Source of the DNA: Cristatella mucedo | Lineage: Eukaryota > Bryozoa > Phylactolaemata > Cristatellidae | Reading direction: 5' to 3' | Assembly: GCA_009760855.2 (NCBI GenBank) | Contig: WPIO01000099.1 | Span: forward strand, 1,174,001-1,238,000 | Length of the DNA stretch: 64,000 nt | Shown: positions 11,452 through 20,734 of the stretch, in pieces | How the letters are laid out: every line of letters begins with the position of its first letter | Position numbering within the stretch: position 1 is the stretch's first letter | Program-made: the position numbers and the translations under genes | Notes under the pieces: model-generated | Databases searched by the model: none | What the model was told of the DNA's origin: nothing | What the model saw: the letters and a program-made list of their open reading frames with translations, nothing else

Positions 11452-11768
11452 TTCCCTGGTTTAGCCCAGTGGTTAAGGGTGAGCCGTGATGGCACACTTA
11501 GGTTAAGGCTGTTGCTTTTTACGACCTCGAGACCGAGGTCATGAGTTCGAATCCTGCAGTGGGTGATTCTTTATCACAGTTGCAAGTGGTGGTGATAGCT
11601 GTAAAGGCTCTTCAGTCGCTATACAAAACAGGCTGTTAAATCAGCTAGAATGTTTTTAAGGTGCTGGCCCCGACCAAGATCTGGCCGAGGTCGTGGGCTC
11701 GAGCCCCTTGACAAATGCCAAGCACCTGAATAGAGATTAAATTCTGTCAGGGCGCTGTACAAGTGAAG
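11452..11768 (+). mobile_element. SINE1, split by a SINE2 insertion
   Basis: The head CCTGGTTTAGCCCAGTGGTT (about 11455-11478) and the remainder GTGCTGGCCCCGACCAAGAT...AATAGAGATTAAATTCTG...GGGCGCTGTACAAGTG (11656-11768) form one SINE1 interrupted by SINE2. TTAAGG occurs on both sides of the insert (11473-11478 and 11656-11661), as expected of a target-site duplication. Confidence 0.85.
11480..11655 (+). mobile_element. SINE2 (tRNA-derived), inserted in SINE1
   Basis: Head GCCGTGATGGCACACTTAGG; palindromic segment ACGACCTCGAGACCGAGGTC; B box GAGTTCGAATCC; hairpin TATCAC...GTGATA; tail GTAAAGGCTCTTCAGTCGCT and ATACAAAACAGGC. The only plus-strand copy of this family here. Flanked by TTAAGG duplications. 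Confidence 0.85.
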
Positions 11769-11934
11769 GATACGTATTTTATATATTCACCGGTCTTGCA
11801 GCAGGTAGTACAGCTTTTAGCTAGGGTGCTGAAATGGACTGCTGCAATATATCCATGGAGCTAGGTCACGTGGTGTCGAACGTCCCACCGGATCTACTCG
11901 AAAGGCTGATTTTGCTTCGTTTAGAGATCATTGG

Positions 11935-11966
11935 CATTTAGTGGGTCCCTGTGATTTGCCCTTTAA
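11935..11966 (+). mobile_element. LINE A short fragment (ORF2 end)
   Basis: GCATTTAGTGGGTCCCTGTG is the end of LINE A ORF2. It is directly abutted by the tail of a minus-strand copy. Confidence 0.6.
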
Positions 11967-13640
11967 ATAATAATAATGATAAAGTGCCCTCAGAGAGATC
12001 AATCTCTTTCTAGGTGCTTTACATTTGCTGCAAAGGGAAATGCAATTGAATGGTTAGTAATATCATGGTTGAGAAACAACATGATTAACATGGTTAGGGG
12101 TGACATGCACAGGGTCAGCATGCAAATGTGGTTAGTGGCAGCATGCACAGTGTTAGCATGCATAAGCACATGAAGGACGAATCACAGAGACCCACTAAAT
12201 GCTGTCCTAAATAGGTGTTTTCAAGTTCCTTTTAAATGTGGTCAAGTCAGGGGATGTGATGCAAGTCGGGAGTGGGTTCCAGGTTTTGGGAGCATATGAA
12301 TTAAATGCATGGTCTCCAAAGGATTTGAGGTATGTACTAGGTATAGGTAAACAGTTAGTTTCCGAAAAGCAGGTGGTGCAATGCTTGGCCTGGTGGTGGA
12401 GTAGATCTTATAGGTAGGCTGTAGCCAAATAATGATGGAACCTAAACATGAGCCACAAAACTTTGAAGTCAATCTGTTGCTTGACTGGAGCCAGTGCACA
12501 TCGACGAGAAGTGGTGTGATGTGGCAACTGCGACTCGCTACAGACAAGCCTAGCTGCAGAGATTTTCACCAGCTGTAAGTGCCTGATTGCACGTGCTGGT
12601 AGGCCAGCAAGCAGTTAGTGACAGTAGTCAAGACGGGATGTCACAAATGCATGCGCCAACTTAGATGTGGAATCCGTATCTAATCAAGCCCGAACATTAG
12701 CAATGCTGTATATCTGAAAGTAGGCAGACTTGATTTTGGAGCTGATGTGGTCGTCTAACGAACGGTCACTTTGGAACTTAGTTCATAGATTTCGTGCAGA
12801 TTCGACAGGAGATATGCTGGCAGAGCCGATTTTTAGCATAAGCCTTTCGAATTTCTGAATCACACTTGGTTCGACTCTTGACTAGTAAGTTGGTTTTATC
12901 ATCATTTAATTTAAGAAAATTTGCTGCCATGCATATGCGGAAGTCATCAATACAAAGGAGTTAAGAGAGTTCGAGGTGCTCGAAGGCTGGGACGGATCAA
13001 AGCAAAGGTACAACTGAGTGTCATCCGCATAGAAGTGAAAGCCTAGATTGTGCTTGGCAATCACACCTGCAAGAGGGAGAGTATAAACCGTGAAAAGAAA
13101 CAGACCAGGCACAGGGCCCTGAGATACCCCATATTTCAGAGGCTCCTCGGATGATCTTTGTCCATTCACATCAATACCCTGGAGTCTCCTACTAAGATAG
13201 GACCAGAACCATTGCGCAGCAGTGCTAGTGATTACTAGGCGAGATGAGAGGCGCTCAAGAAGAAGTTGGTGATCGATTGTATCAAAAGCTACCGAACGAT
13301 CGAGTAAAACAAGCAGAGGTACTCTCCCTATGTCTGCATTCCTAAGTAGGTCGTTGTACACCCGAAACAATGCTGACTTTGGAGTGATTAGCTCAAAAGC
13401 CAGACTGGAACTTACTAGCAAGGTTTGAAGTTTCAATACGTTAGTTCAGCTGCTTGCCACGACCCGTTCCAGTGTCTTTGAAAGGAATGGTAGAAGGAAG
13501 ACTGGGAGGTAATTGCTCAAGTTCTCTTGGCCTAGTGTTGCTTTCTTGAGAAGTGGCCTGAGTACAGCTTTTTTGAAAGGTACTGGGATATGACCTGAGG
13601 CTTATGACATATTAATGATGTTAGTTATGCATGGCAGCAG
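11967..13640 (-). mobile_element. LINE A, long degenerate copy reaching the RT palm
   Basis: Tail AATAATAATAATGATAAAGTG, 3'UTR, then ORF2 in pieces. The minus-strand frame 13436-12906 holds FDTIDH (palm), GVSQGPVPGL in place of GVPQGSVLGP, and an intact YADD followed by TQLYLCFDPSQPSS. The 12547-12242 frame holds the C-terminal end. It extends 5' into the endonuclease-RT linker (about 13440-13640). Multiple frameshifts; inactive. Confidence 0.88.
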
Positions 13641-13649
13641 CAGATCATT

Positions 13650-13885
13650 GCAACGTAGGATTTTTGTGTGTGCTTATGCATGCTGTCAGTGTGCATGCTG
13701 CCACTAACCACCATATTTGCGTGCTGGCCATATGCATGTCACCACTAACCATGTTATGCTTGGTGTCATTAAGCATGCTACCACTACCCATTCGAACATG
13801 GCTCCTTGGCAGCAAATGCCTGATGCCCAGAAAGAGATTAGGTTCTCTGAGTATGCTATGCAAGTGTATTATTATTATTTTTATG
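13650..13885 (+). mobile_element. LINE A, 3'UTR and tail
   Basis: GTGCATGCTGCCACTAACCA, GTCACCACTAACCATGTTAT, CAGCAAATG, AGAAAGAGATTAGGTTCTCT, then (ATT)n near 13867. Diverged. Confidence 0.8.
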
Positions 13886-14021
13886 ATTGCAGGTGTATGT
13901 ACAAAATGTGGTGGTGCAATTGGTCATGGGCGTTCTGGCGAAATCGCCTCCAATGGCCTTGGCCGCTAAGAAACTTAGAACTGCCGAACAGCCTGAGCCG
14001 CTCTGAGAACTTAAAAATATA

Positions 14022-14157
14022 TGTATAACTCATTTGTTTAGCGCCCCAAGAGAACTTAATCTCTATTCAGGTGCTTCACATATGCGTCGGGGCTCGAGCT
14101 CACGACTGCAGCCAGACCTTGGTCAGGGCGAGCACCTTAACCGCTTTACCAATCCAG
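14022..14157 (-). mobile_element. SINE1
   Basis: Minus strand: tail GAATAGAGATTAAGTTCTCT and GGGGCGCTAAACAAATGAGT; B box GTGAGCTCGAGCCCC; A-box region around GGTAAAGCGGTTAAGGTGCT. The head end is more diverged than in other copies. Confidence 0.8.
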
Positions 14158-14189
14158 ATTCCAAGGCTTCCAAGCTCAATGCACCGACT

Positions 14190-14444
14190 CGCTTGAGCGG
14201 TTCCATTCGTGCTATCAAAGACCTTTTACGGCAAAAGCAACTACTCGACGAGTGCGAGACACTGGGTCTACGTAGATGACAATTGTTAGGCGAAGACGTT
14301 TATTATCCTGCAGCCTACCACTGCGAAACCCTGCCAGCTGTCCTGAGCTGCTACTTCTATGCTCCTCACTTCTTTGCGTTCTGTCCTGACTCGGCTATGC
14401 TTATCGCTTTCACTCTTTTGTACGAGGCGAAGTTCGTTAGATGC

Positions 14445-14445
<1 letters not shown>
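14190..14445 (+). mobile_element. LINE B, degenerate 3' coding fragment
   Basis: GCGGTTCCATTCGTGCTATC, then CTGAGCTGCTACTTCTATGC and TGTCCTGACTCGGCTATGCT align with the LINE B end. It stops at a (TA)n run that replaces the last ~100 bp. Confidence 0.65.

Positions 14446-14448
<3 letters not shown>

Positions 14449-14482
<34 letters not shown>
14449..14482. repeat. (TA)n microsatellite
   Basis: About 17 TA units directly joined to the (AAT)n tail of the following LINE A. An AT-rich target is compatible with LINE insertion into the tract. Confidence 0.95.
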
Positions 14483-14497
<15 letters not shown>

Positions 14498-15196
14498 ATT
14501 GCACTTGATAAAGCGCCCTCAGAGAACTTAATCTCTTTCTAGGCGCTTTACATTTGCTGCAAAGTGATACGCAATAGAATAGTAAGTAAAATCATGCTTG
14601 AAAAACAAACAAAATGAATAACATGGTTAGGGGTTACATGCACTGGGTCAGCATGCAAATGTGGTTAGTGGCAGCATGAACAGTGTCAGCACGCATAAGC
14701 ACATCGAGGACGAATCACAAGGACCCACTAAATGCTGTCCTAAATAGGTATGTTTTTAAGTTTCTTTTAAATGTGGTCAGGTCAGGGGATGTTCTGATGC
14801 AGGTCGGGAGGGAGTTCCAGGCTGTGGGAGCATACGAGCTAAATGCACGGTCTCCAAAGGATTTAAGGTTTGTACGAGGTATTTCTAGACTGTTGGATTC
14901 CGAAAAGCGAGTGGTACGATGCTTTGCCTGATGGGGTAGTATATCTGAAAGATAGGCTGGAGCCATAGAATGAAGAGACCTAAAAGTGAGCGACAAAACC
15001 TTGAAGTCAATCCGTTGCTTGACTGGTAGCCAGTGCAGGTCGGCGAGAAGTGGAGTAATGTGGCAACTGCGACGCTCACGACAGACAAGCCTAGCTGCAG
15101 AGTTTTGCACCAGCTGCAATCCCCTGATCGCACATGCTGGTAGGCCAGTAAGCAGTGAGTTGCAGAAGTCGAGACGAGATGTCACGAATGCATGGA
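14483..15196 (-). mobile_element. LINE A, young 5'-truncated copy
   Basis: The ORF2 C-terminal 156 codons (15185-14715) are open to the normal stop. They differ from the copy at 52609-53094 by one residue over the shared segment (IRGLQ versus IRRLQ). Carries the young-subfamily markers GATACGCAATAGAATAG and ACATCGAGGACG. Its 5' end at 15196 is fused to a different LINE A 3'UTR at 15197. Confidence 0.93.
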
Positions 15197-15402
15197 CTCA
15201 ATCTCTTTCTAGGCGCGTCACAGACGCTGCCAAGGAAGCACTTTCGAATAGATGGTTCTAGCATGCGTACTGACAACAAGCATAGCATGGTTAGAGGTGA
15301 CATGCACAGGGTCAGCATACAAATAAAGTTGATGACAACATGCACAGTGTCAGCACGCATAGGATAATTCTACTAAAATATGCTGACGTCAGTGAAAACA
15401 CA
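15197..15402 (-). mobile_element. LINE A-related 3'UTR segment, near-identical to 17375-17578
   Basis: TCAATCTCTTTCTAGGCGCG onward is nearly identical to 17375-17578 for about 205 bp, including the derived GGAAGCACTTTCGAATAGAT. The last part of the hairpin and the (ATT)n tail are missing, because the young LINE A replaces them at 15196. Confidence 0.85.
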
Positions 15403-15707
15403 CATATATATATATAGTTCTCGTTATTACGTTTCTCTAAAAAGAGGTCGGTAGTGAACCAATGGTTTTCGGGCAAGCGTTTGCCCCATTGCTTGATGAG
15501 AGTCTTCACAGCTGTCAACCATGTGGAGTTCATCTGTGCAATACTGTGGTGGTGCAACCTACCTGCCGAACGAATGCTCTACCTGGTTGTTTGGTGACAG
15601 TCGCTTTGCAAATGCAGCGACCGCTAATCTGTTTGATCGGCCGTTATTGGATTCCGCAGTACTAATGTCAATTTGGCCGTCGAAGCTTACGTTGACGATT
15701 CGGCTTG
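15403..15707. other. Unassigned spacer with short (TA)n
   Basis: A short TA run near 15402-15417. No recognised gene or element in the rest. Confidence 0.4.
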
Positions 15708-15833
15708 ACACAAGTGGTTAAGGTGCTCGCCTCGACCAAGGTCAAGCCGAGGTCGTGGTCTCAAGCCCCGTGGCATATGTGAAGCGCCTGAATAGAGATT
15801 GAGTTACATTAGGAGGCTATACAAACGAAATAT
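15708..15833 (+). mobile_element. SINE1, slightly 5'-truncated
   Basis: AGTGGTTAAGGTGCTCGCCT, B-box-like GGTCTCAAGCCCC, tail GAAGCGCCTGAATAGAGATT and GAGGCTATACAAACGAAAT. The A box is partly lost. Confidence 0.8.
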
Positions 15834-16039
15834 TTATGTATATGTATAATATATACGTTGCACTATCAATATTATGGGAGTCCGAACTAGTCGGGAAATT
15901 AAGGATTCGAACCCGAGTTTGCCGTATTGATTTCCAACACCTTGCGAAGAAATGTCCGTCGTCGGCATATAGCGACCACTGCTGATTTCCAACCAGTTAC
16001 TCTCCCATGTAAAGCTCATGATGGAACCGTTGCCGAATC

Positions 16040-16480
16040 GCATGTCCTATCTCATACATTGTTTGCATCGTTTCCATCATTCGACTTCAAGAAGTACCTG
16101 GAAACAGATCAGATATTATTCACAGCCTTGCAGTTGAGACAGCCATAATCGAAATCCAGAATGAGTGCGAGGGTCAATTGGATTTATATGAAACTGTTCG
16201 CTTCCCGTTATAATCACAATTCTGTGTTTATGATTCTGTTGAGATGGCTGATTCTAGCCTTTAATTTGCCGAACGTACGTCGAAGCGACAGCGTATGGAG
16301 CAATCACCCCAATTGGCTTATGTTGAGACCAAGTTTCTGTTGGCGGCATTGAATGATGTTGAACGATTGTTCTCCCTGAGCAAGCGGGTATTTTCTCAGA
16401 AACGTCGAAGTCTGCAACCACGCTTGCCAGAGCTTTGTTTTCCTCAAGAAAAAGAGAGCCGTGGACTTTAACGGTGGTAG
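16040..16480 (+). pseudogene. hAT-family transposase C-terminal remnant
   Basis: Around 16343-16455 the plus strand reads NDVERLFSLSKRVFSQKRRS and LQPRLPELCFPQEKESRGL, closely resembling the hAT dimerisation block (x-ERLFS-x-AKRV-x-R-x-x-L-x-P-x-x-x-E-x-x-LF). Upstream pieces in other frames (FDFKKYLETDQILF near 16080; AIIEIQNECEGQLDLYE near 16150) are compatible with the same protein. In-frame stops and frameshifts make it non-functional. Terminal inverted repeats were not found. Confidence 0.6.
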
Positions 16481-16800
16481 GTGAAGTTATACTGCTTGCG
16501 AATACAATAACCACATATTTTATTGTTAGCTATTAAAATATAAATAAATATTTATTGTTAGGTTTGAAAGTTGACAAAATACTATTACTTAAGTATTGTT
16601 CAAGACATCAGATAGGACCTAAACAGTTGTAAAGCAAAATAGTGATGTAAGTTAATGCAGCGAGCTGTGCTAATTCGCTTTTCTCTGCACGCCAATAAAA
16701 AAATATTGACGTCATTAGAGGCACCTTAAGACAAAAGATTTGACCCACGTTCTAGAATCCTGGCGATGCCTTTGCTATCGGCGTATAGAGCTCGCTTAAC
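16481..16800. other. AT-rich spacer
   Basis: Probably 3' remains or flank of the hAT element. No feature recognised. Confidence 0.35.
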
Positions 16801-17085
16801 AATAATAATAAAAATTTAATACATTTGTTATAGCGCCATCAGAGAACTCAATCTCTTTCTAGGCGCTTTACGTTTTCTGCAAAGGAAGCACGATGGAGTG
16901 GTGAGTGGTAACATGCTCCATAAACTACAGGAATAACTTGGTTACGGGTTACATGCATTAAGGTCAGCATGGTTAGTAGCAATATGCACAGTGTTAGCAC
17001 GCATAAACACGTAGAGGTCGAATCACAGGGAACCACTAAATGATGTGACAGATGGATCCATTTTTAGTTGATGCGGTGGAAGCCT
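16801..17085 (-). mobile_element. LINE A, diverged 3'UTR
   Basis: Tail AATAATAATAAAAA, hairpin AGCGCCATCAGAGAACTCAA, CTTTCTAGGCGCTTTACG, then 3'UTR to the ORF2 end near 17085. Older than the 14.5 kb copy. Confidence 0.8.
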
Positions 17086-17339
17086 CCCCCCTATCCAATC
17101 AGCCCTCTTTCGCCAGTTGGGTTCGAGCAGGCCGCTACTCTGTGAGGATTTTTTCGCCGCTATCCATTTCAAATACACGATCAAATAGTAAAAATATTAA
17201 AAAACCTTGCCGACCTCGACTTGCTTGACTTGCAACAAAGTGACTAAGGAGTGGCTGGAAAATGCATTCGTTCGGCTCGTGTTAGATTTTAAGTGAGACG
17301 CCTGTATGTGCGTTTCCATAAATTCAAAAATTCATCATA

Positions 17340-17580
17340 AGAATAATAAGTTAGTTACAGTGCCCCTAGCGAACTCAATCTCTTTCTAGGCGCGTCACAG
17401 ACGCTGCCAAGGAAGCACTTTCGAATAGATGGTTCTAGCATGCGTACTGACAACAAGCATAGCATGGTTAGAGGTGACATGCACAGGGTCAGCATACAAA
17501 TAAAGTTGATGACAACATGCACAGTGTCAGCACGCATAGGATAATTCTACTAAAATATGCTGACGTCAGTAAAAACACAA
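17340..17580 (-). mobile_element. LINE A-related 3' end, near-identical to 15197-15402
   Basis: Retains its 3' end (TGCCCCTAGCGAACTCAATC, short AATAATAAG tail), unlike the 15.2 kb copy. The shared 205 bp contain the same derived changes, so the two are recent duplicates or belong to a recently mobile subfamily. Confidence 0.85.
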
Positions 17581-17639
17581 TAAAGACGCTAGGAGAAGCG
17601 ACTCCTGCATACGCTCTGAATACGTCTGACCGGTAACAT

Positions 17640-17735
17640 GATCTGCGTGCAGTTTTGCAATAATAACAGCAAGACCGTTTTAAAAGCTAAATATCTTTCT
17701 GAGCTTCTCACATTAGCTGCAAGAGAAGCGTGTCA
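17640..17735 (-). mobile_element. Possible LINE A tail relic
   Basis: CTAAATATCTTTCTGAGC and CATTAGCTGCAAGAGAAGC weakly match the hairpin/3'UTR start. Confidence 0.35.
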
Positions 17736-17769
17736 AGGTTGATAGTCATCGAAATAGAATAAAATTGAT

Positions 17770-17925
17770 GATTTAAAAGCCTCTTTTGTGTAGCGACAGA
17801 AGAGCCTTTACGGCTATCACCACCGCTGGCAGAAGCAATCGAGGATCGCCCGGCGAAGGATTCGAACCCGCGAAAGTGGTCACGAGGTCGTGAAAAGCCA
17901 CTGCCGTACCCGTCATGTGCCGTCG
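17770..17925 (-). mobile_element. SINE2
   Basis: Reads on the plus strand as AGCCTCTTTTGTGTAGCGAC, AGAGCCTTTACGGCTATCAC, then GGATTCGAACCCGCG (B box) and part of the palindrome (CACGAGGTCGTG). The head is complete to about 17925. Confidence 0.8.
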
Positions 17926-18129
17926 CTGCTCACCTAGCATGGATTTCGTTGGCATTCGAAAGTATATGAAGTAATATTTACGTAATCCCAGAAAACTCTG
18001 CGAGGAATGGCTTCATTGTACTCTTCTGTGTGTAGAGACTGTCAAGCTAACTATACCGTCACGATGTAAACTCAGCCGACAACAGAAGAGCATCAGCTTG
18101 GGCAGACCCAAAACGTCGAGCCGCATCCT

Positions 18130-18275
18130 AGCTGATTAAAAAGCCTCTTTTTTGTATAGCGACGAAAGAGCCTTTACGGCTATCGCCACCGCTTGCAGTG
18201 GCGATAAAGGATCGCCCACCGCAGGAATCGAACCCACGACCTCGGGACCGAGGTCGTGGAAACCGTAGCGGTATT
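18130..18275 (-). mobile_element. SINE2, best-preserved palindrome
   Basis: AAAGCCTCTTTTTTGTATAGC tail; hairpin TCGCCAC-loop-GTGGCGA (18182-18203); B box GGAATCGAACCCACG; 22-bp palindrome ACGACCTCGG-GA-CCGAGGTCGT (18237-18258). The tRNA-head end is truncated or diverged after about 18275. Confidence 0.85.
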
Positions 18276-18284
18276 CAGCTTGCA

Positions 18285-18625
18285 GATTGATTGTACCTGC
18301 AGGAGACATCTTCGCCGTAGCACCGCGTAAGCGTAGCGTAGTTATGATGGCTGGTCAGCGCGTTGCCCGAGAGCAGCACTCCGACCAATCACGCGCCGCA
18401 CGTCCTACCCGACAGTCCGTCTGTACTCTGTCCATCCGGTGTTGTTCTTCTCATCGTACTTACCGATTCTCCGTGAGCTCGGCGAGTTGTTGCCCTTTCC
18501 GTCTCCACCTTGCAACTGCTTCGTTAAATCCCCGTTCGCCTCAATTTGAAAAGGTTTTCTTCCGACTTAGCATTTAAACGCTCCCGATCTGCTGGCTCCT
18601 GGTCTCTTGGACACTGCTCCAATCT
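18285..18625 (+). repeat. GC-rich segment paralogous to 26640-26985
   Basis: Shared order of CGGTGTTGTTCTTC / CGGTGTCGCTCTTC, GATTCTCCG / GATTCTTCG, GAGTTGTTGCCC / AAGTTGTTGCCC, CCACCTTGCAACTGCTTCG / CCACGTCGCAACTAGCTCA, GACTTAGCATTTAAACGCTC / GATTTAGCATTAACATCGCTC and GGTCTCTTGGACACT / GGTCTCGTTGACACT. Includes GACCAATCACGCG (CCAAT motif near 18391). Possibly a promoter or first exon duplicated twice. No coding conservation seen. Confidence 0.55.
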
Positions 18626-18627
18626 TT

Positions 18628-18663
18628 GGGGGGAAGGGAGGGAAGGGAGGAAAGGGAGGGAGC
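18628..18663 (+). other. G-tract cluster, potential G-quadruplex
   Basis: Six runs of three or more Gs within 36 bp (GGGGGG, GGG, GGG, GGG, GGG, GGG), immediately after the duplicated GC-rich segment. Confidence 0.6.
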
Positions 18664-18680
18664 CGCGACGGTTTGTGCTT

Positions 18681-18760
18681 GAGCTGTGCGCCAGCGGGAT
18701 AAAGCGTTGGCCTTTAAACAAACGAGGTTGCCGGTTCGAGCTCAACGGCATACTCGCAGT
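18681..18760 (+). other. tRNA-like sequence (probable SINE head)
   Basis: TGTGCGCCAGCGGGATAAAG resembles a Pol III A box and GCCGGTTCGAGCTC a B box, about 45 bp apart. No clean cloverleaf is evident, so it is read as a SINE head of a third type and not a functional tRNA gene. Confidence 0.35.
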
Positions 18761-18927
18761 GCAAGCATAGAGACAAAGTTTTCTTACGCTGGTTTACACG
18801 TAAATGATATTATTTACCGTCGGACGTTAGTCGTGCTCAGCTTAGTGACGCTTCGGTCTCGTTCAGCGTACGATAAAGACATCCTTCTGGGTCACGGCTT
18901 GAACAATTAATAATAATAATAATTTTG

Positions 18928-19085
18928 TTGCTGATTTAGAAACCTCTTGTGTATAGCGACAGAAGAGCCTTAAAGGCTACAAACGCTGCTTGCAGCGTCA
19001 GTATAGGGATCGCCTACCGCAGGGTTCGAACCCACGACCTGGATGACTTGACAAGCAACCGCCCTACCTAGTGAGCTATCGCGTA
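18928..19085 (-). mobile_element. SINE2
   Basis: Tail side AAACCTCTTGTGTATAGCGAC; hairpin ACGCTG-CTTG-CAGCGT; B box GGGTTCGAACCCACG; A-box side TACCTAGTGAGCTATCGC. Preceded by an (AAT)n run at about 18908-18923. The palindrome is degraded in this copy (ACGACCTGGATGACTTG). Confidence 0.85.
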
Positions 19086-19294
19086 TCAGCGCCTCTACGC
19101 ATATCTCCCACAGGGCTCCAGTTCCCTGCGGGCGCAAGTCGTGAGCACTCTTGGTACAGCGCTCGAGCCGAAAGCGGCTTGCCCAGCGCTAGCGGTTGCT
19201 ATTTCCGACAGAATTAGCTGCGATTAGAAGTACTCGCCCGGAAATAGGCGAAATGAGGCGGATGCACTGCTGGAAGCATCGCAAGCTCGCCTGG

Positions 19295-19303
19295 ACCAAT
19301 CAG
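19295..19303 (+). promoter_or_regulatory. CCAAT box candidate (NF-Y type)
   Basis: ACCAATCAG in the context CTGGACCAATCAGGGC, about 175 bp before the conserved GTAAGT. The inverted copy 3 keeps it (CTGATTGGTCC at about 33765). In copy 1 it is degraded (CAGACTGATCAGATCC). Suggests a promoter; not tested. Confidence 0.35.
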
Positions 19304-19470
19304 GGCATAGAGCCAACGTCTTCGGCAGCGGAGGTACGGAGACGCCCCCTACCAGTCTAATGCTACCGTCCTTGAACCTTGAACTAGGCTCTGCACGTGG
19401 TAGCCGCACGCCCGGGCAGCGGCATCTCTTTGGGTATCGCCTGCGACGCTTCTTTACTTTCAAGAAGAGC

Positions 19471-19476
19471 GTAAGT
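19471..19476 (+). other. Putative 5' splice site, zinc-finger unit 2
   Basis: GTAAGT conserved with 3132-3137. Splicing to the acceptor ending at 21084 would give an intron of about 1.6 kb leading into the zinc-finger exon. Confidence 0.4.
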
Positions 19477-19927
19477 GGCCGTTGGCTCACATTGGATCGT
19501 AACTCGTGCGCCTTGCTTATGCGGTCTGGGGCGCGCGAGGCTGTTTAGGCGTTTACGTCTAAACTGCTTCCGGTTAGTGTTGAATTGTGGCTACCGTTCG
19601 GGAATGAATCCCGTCGGTATCTTTACTCATCGTGCATTGGAGGTTGATCCGTTAACTGTATCGTCTAATATTTCCCATAATCTCCCGAAGGCGGTGACTA
19701 GTGCCTTATCTTTGAGTGCCTGCAGCAGACGCTCTTCTGGCCTATCCGTAAACACTTAACGTCGGTGTCGACGGCGCCTTGTTCATGAAATCAGGCTCAT
19801 TTCATTTGCATGTACATGAGCTCGGAGAATCTTAGCTATGAGTTCTGTATTCATGTCTCATTTCTTTGTTTCGTTAGACACCGGGCGCCTAGCGCCGACA
19901 GATCATAGCCAGTTAACTTGGGTGCAG

Positions 19928-19941
19928 AGAGAGACACACAG

Positions 19942-20033
<92 letters not shown>

Positions 20034-20040
20034 CACATAT

Positions 20041-20073
<33 letters not shown>

Positions 20074-20141
20074 GAGAGAGAGAGAGGCAGAGAGAGACAG
20101 AGAGAGACGGAGAGAGAGAGGACAGAGAGAAAGAGAGAGAT

Positions 20142-20199
<58 letters not shown>

Positions 20200-20250
20200 G
20201 AGACAGAGAGAGAGACAGAGAGAGGCAGAGATAGACCGAGACAGAAAGAG

Positions 20251-20316
<66 letters not shown>

Positions 20317-20355
20317 CAGAGAGACAGAGACAGAGAGCGATTGACCCAGAGACAG
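19928..20355. repeat. (GA)n / (GACA)n compound microsatellite
   Basis: Several GA runs separated by GACA, CACACA and GACAGACA variants. Same position relative to the module as the tract in unit 1. ORFs across it are repeat artefacts. Confidence 0.97.
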
Positions 20356-20714
20356 GTTGGGAGAGGCTGAAAGAGTTGTTACTTAGCTATCAAACTCTAG
20401 ATGCTTCGACGATCGCCTTTTCATTTCGCATTCTGCAAATGCCTATCTCATGCTTCTGATCGACGTCACGGCAGTGCTTACCTGCCGTCACGGAAGAAGG
20501 AGCTAAGATGCCTTCGGTTCTAAAATGCATTTGTTCTGTCCATGTAACATGTCCGGTTTGTGCTTAAGCATGCTAAAATCGTGTGTGTTATGAGTAATCA
20601 GTTGCAGTGCTCTCTTCCCTGGGTGATTACTAATAATGCGCTATGAAAGATATTTCTATCTCTAAGTAGATGCAGACACAGTATTTCTGCCTGGTGCAGC
20701 TATTTGGGAAGTAC
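20356..20714. other. Unassigned intronic spacer
   Basis: No recognised element. Lies within the inferred intron of unit 2. Confidence 0.4.
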
Positions 20715-20734
20715 CGTAATTAGGGCCCAGGGCA

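Larger units (their letters stand above)
19140..19920. repeat. Zinc-finger upstream module, copy 2
   Basis: Paralogue of 2770-3830 in the same orientation. Shared features include the ACCGTCCTTGA block, GAGCGTAAGTGGCCGTTGGC, CTTGCTTATGCGGTC...GAGGCTGTTTAGGCGTTTAC, and CCTTGTTCATGAAATCAGGC. It is about 250 bp shorter at its right end and is followed by a (GA)n tract. Two NF-Y/GTAAGT features are listed separately. No intact reading frame. Confidence 0.7.

Noticed and set aside
18220-18260. Functional tRNA gene or phage-type attachment site at the palindromes
   Set aside because: The A/B boxes and palindrome recur in several dispersed copies with a common tail, so this is a SINE family.
19838-20370. 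Arg/Glu-rich ORFs of 150-168 codons
   Set aside because: Products of the GA/GACA microsatellite. The same happens at 24461-24820 and 30465-30812.
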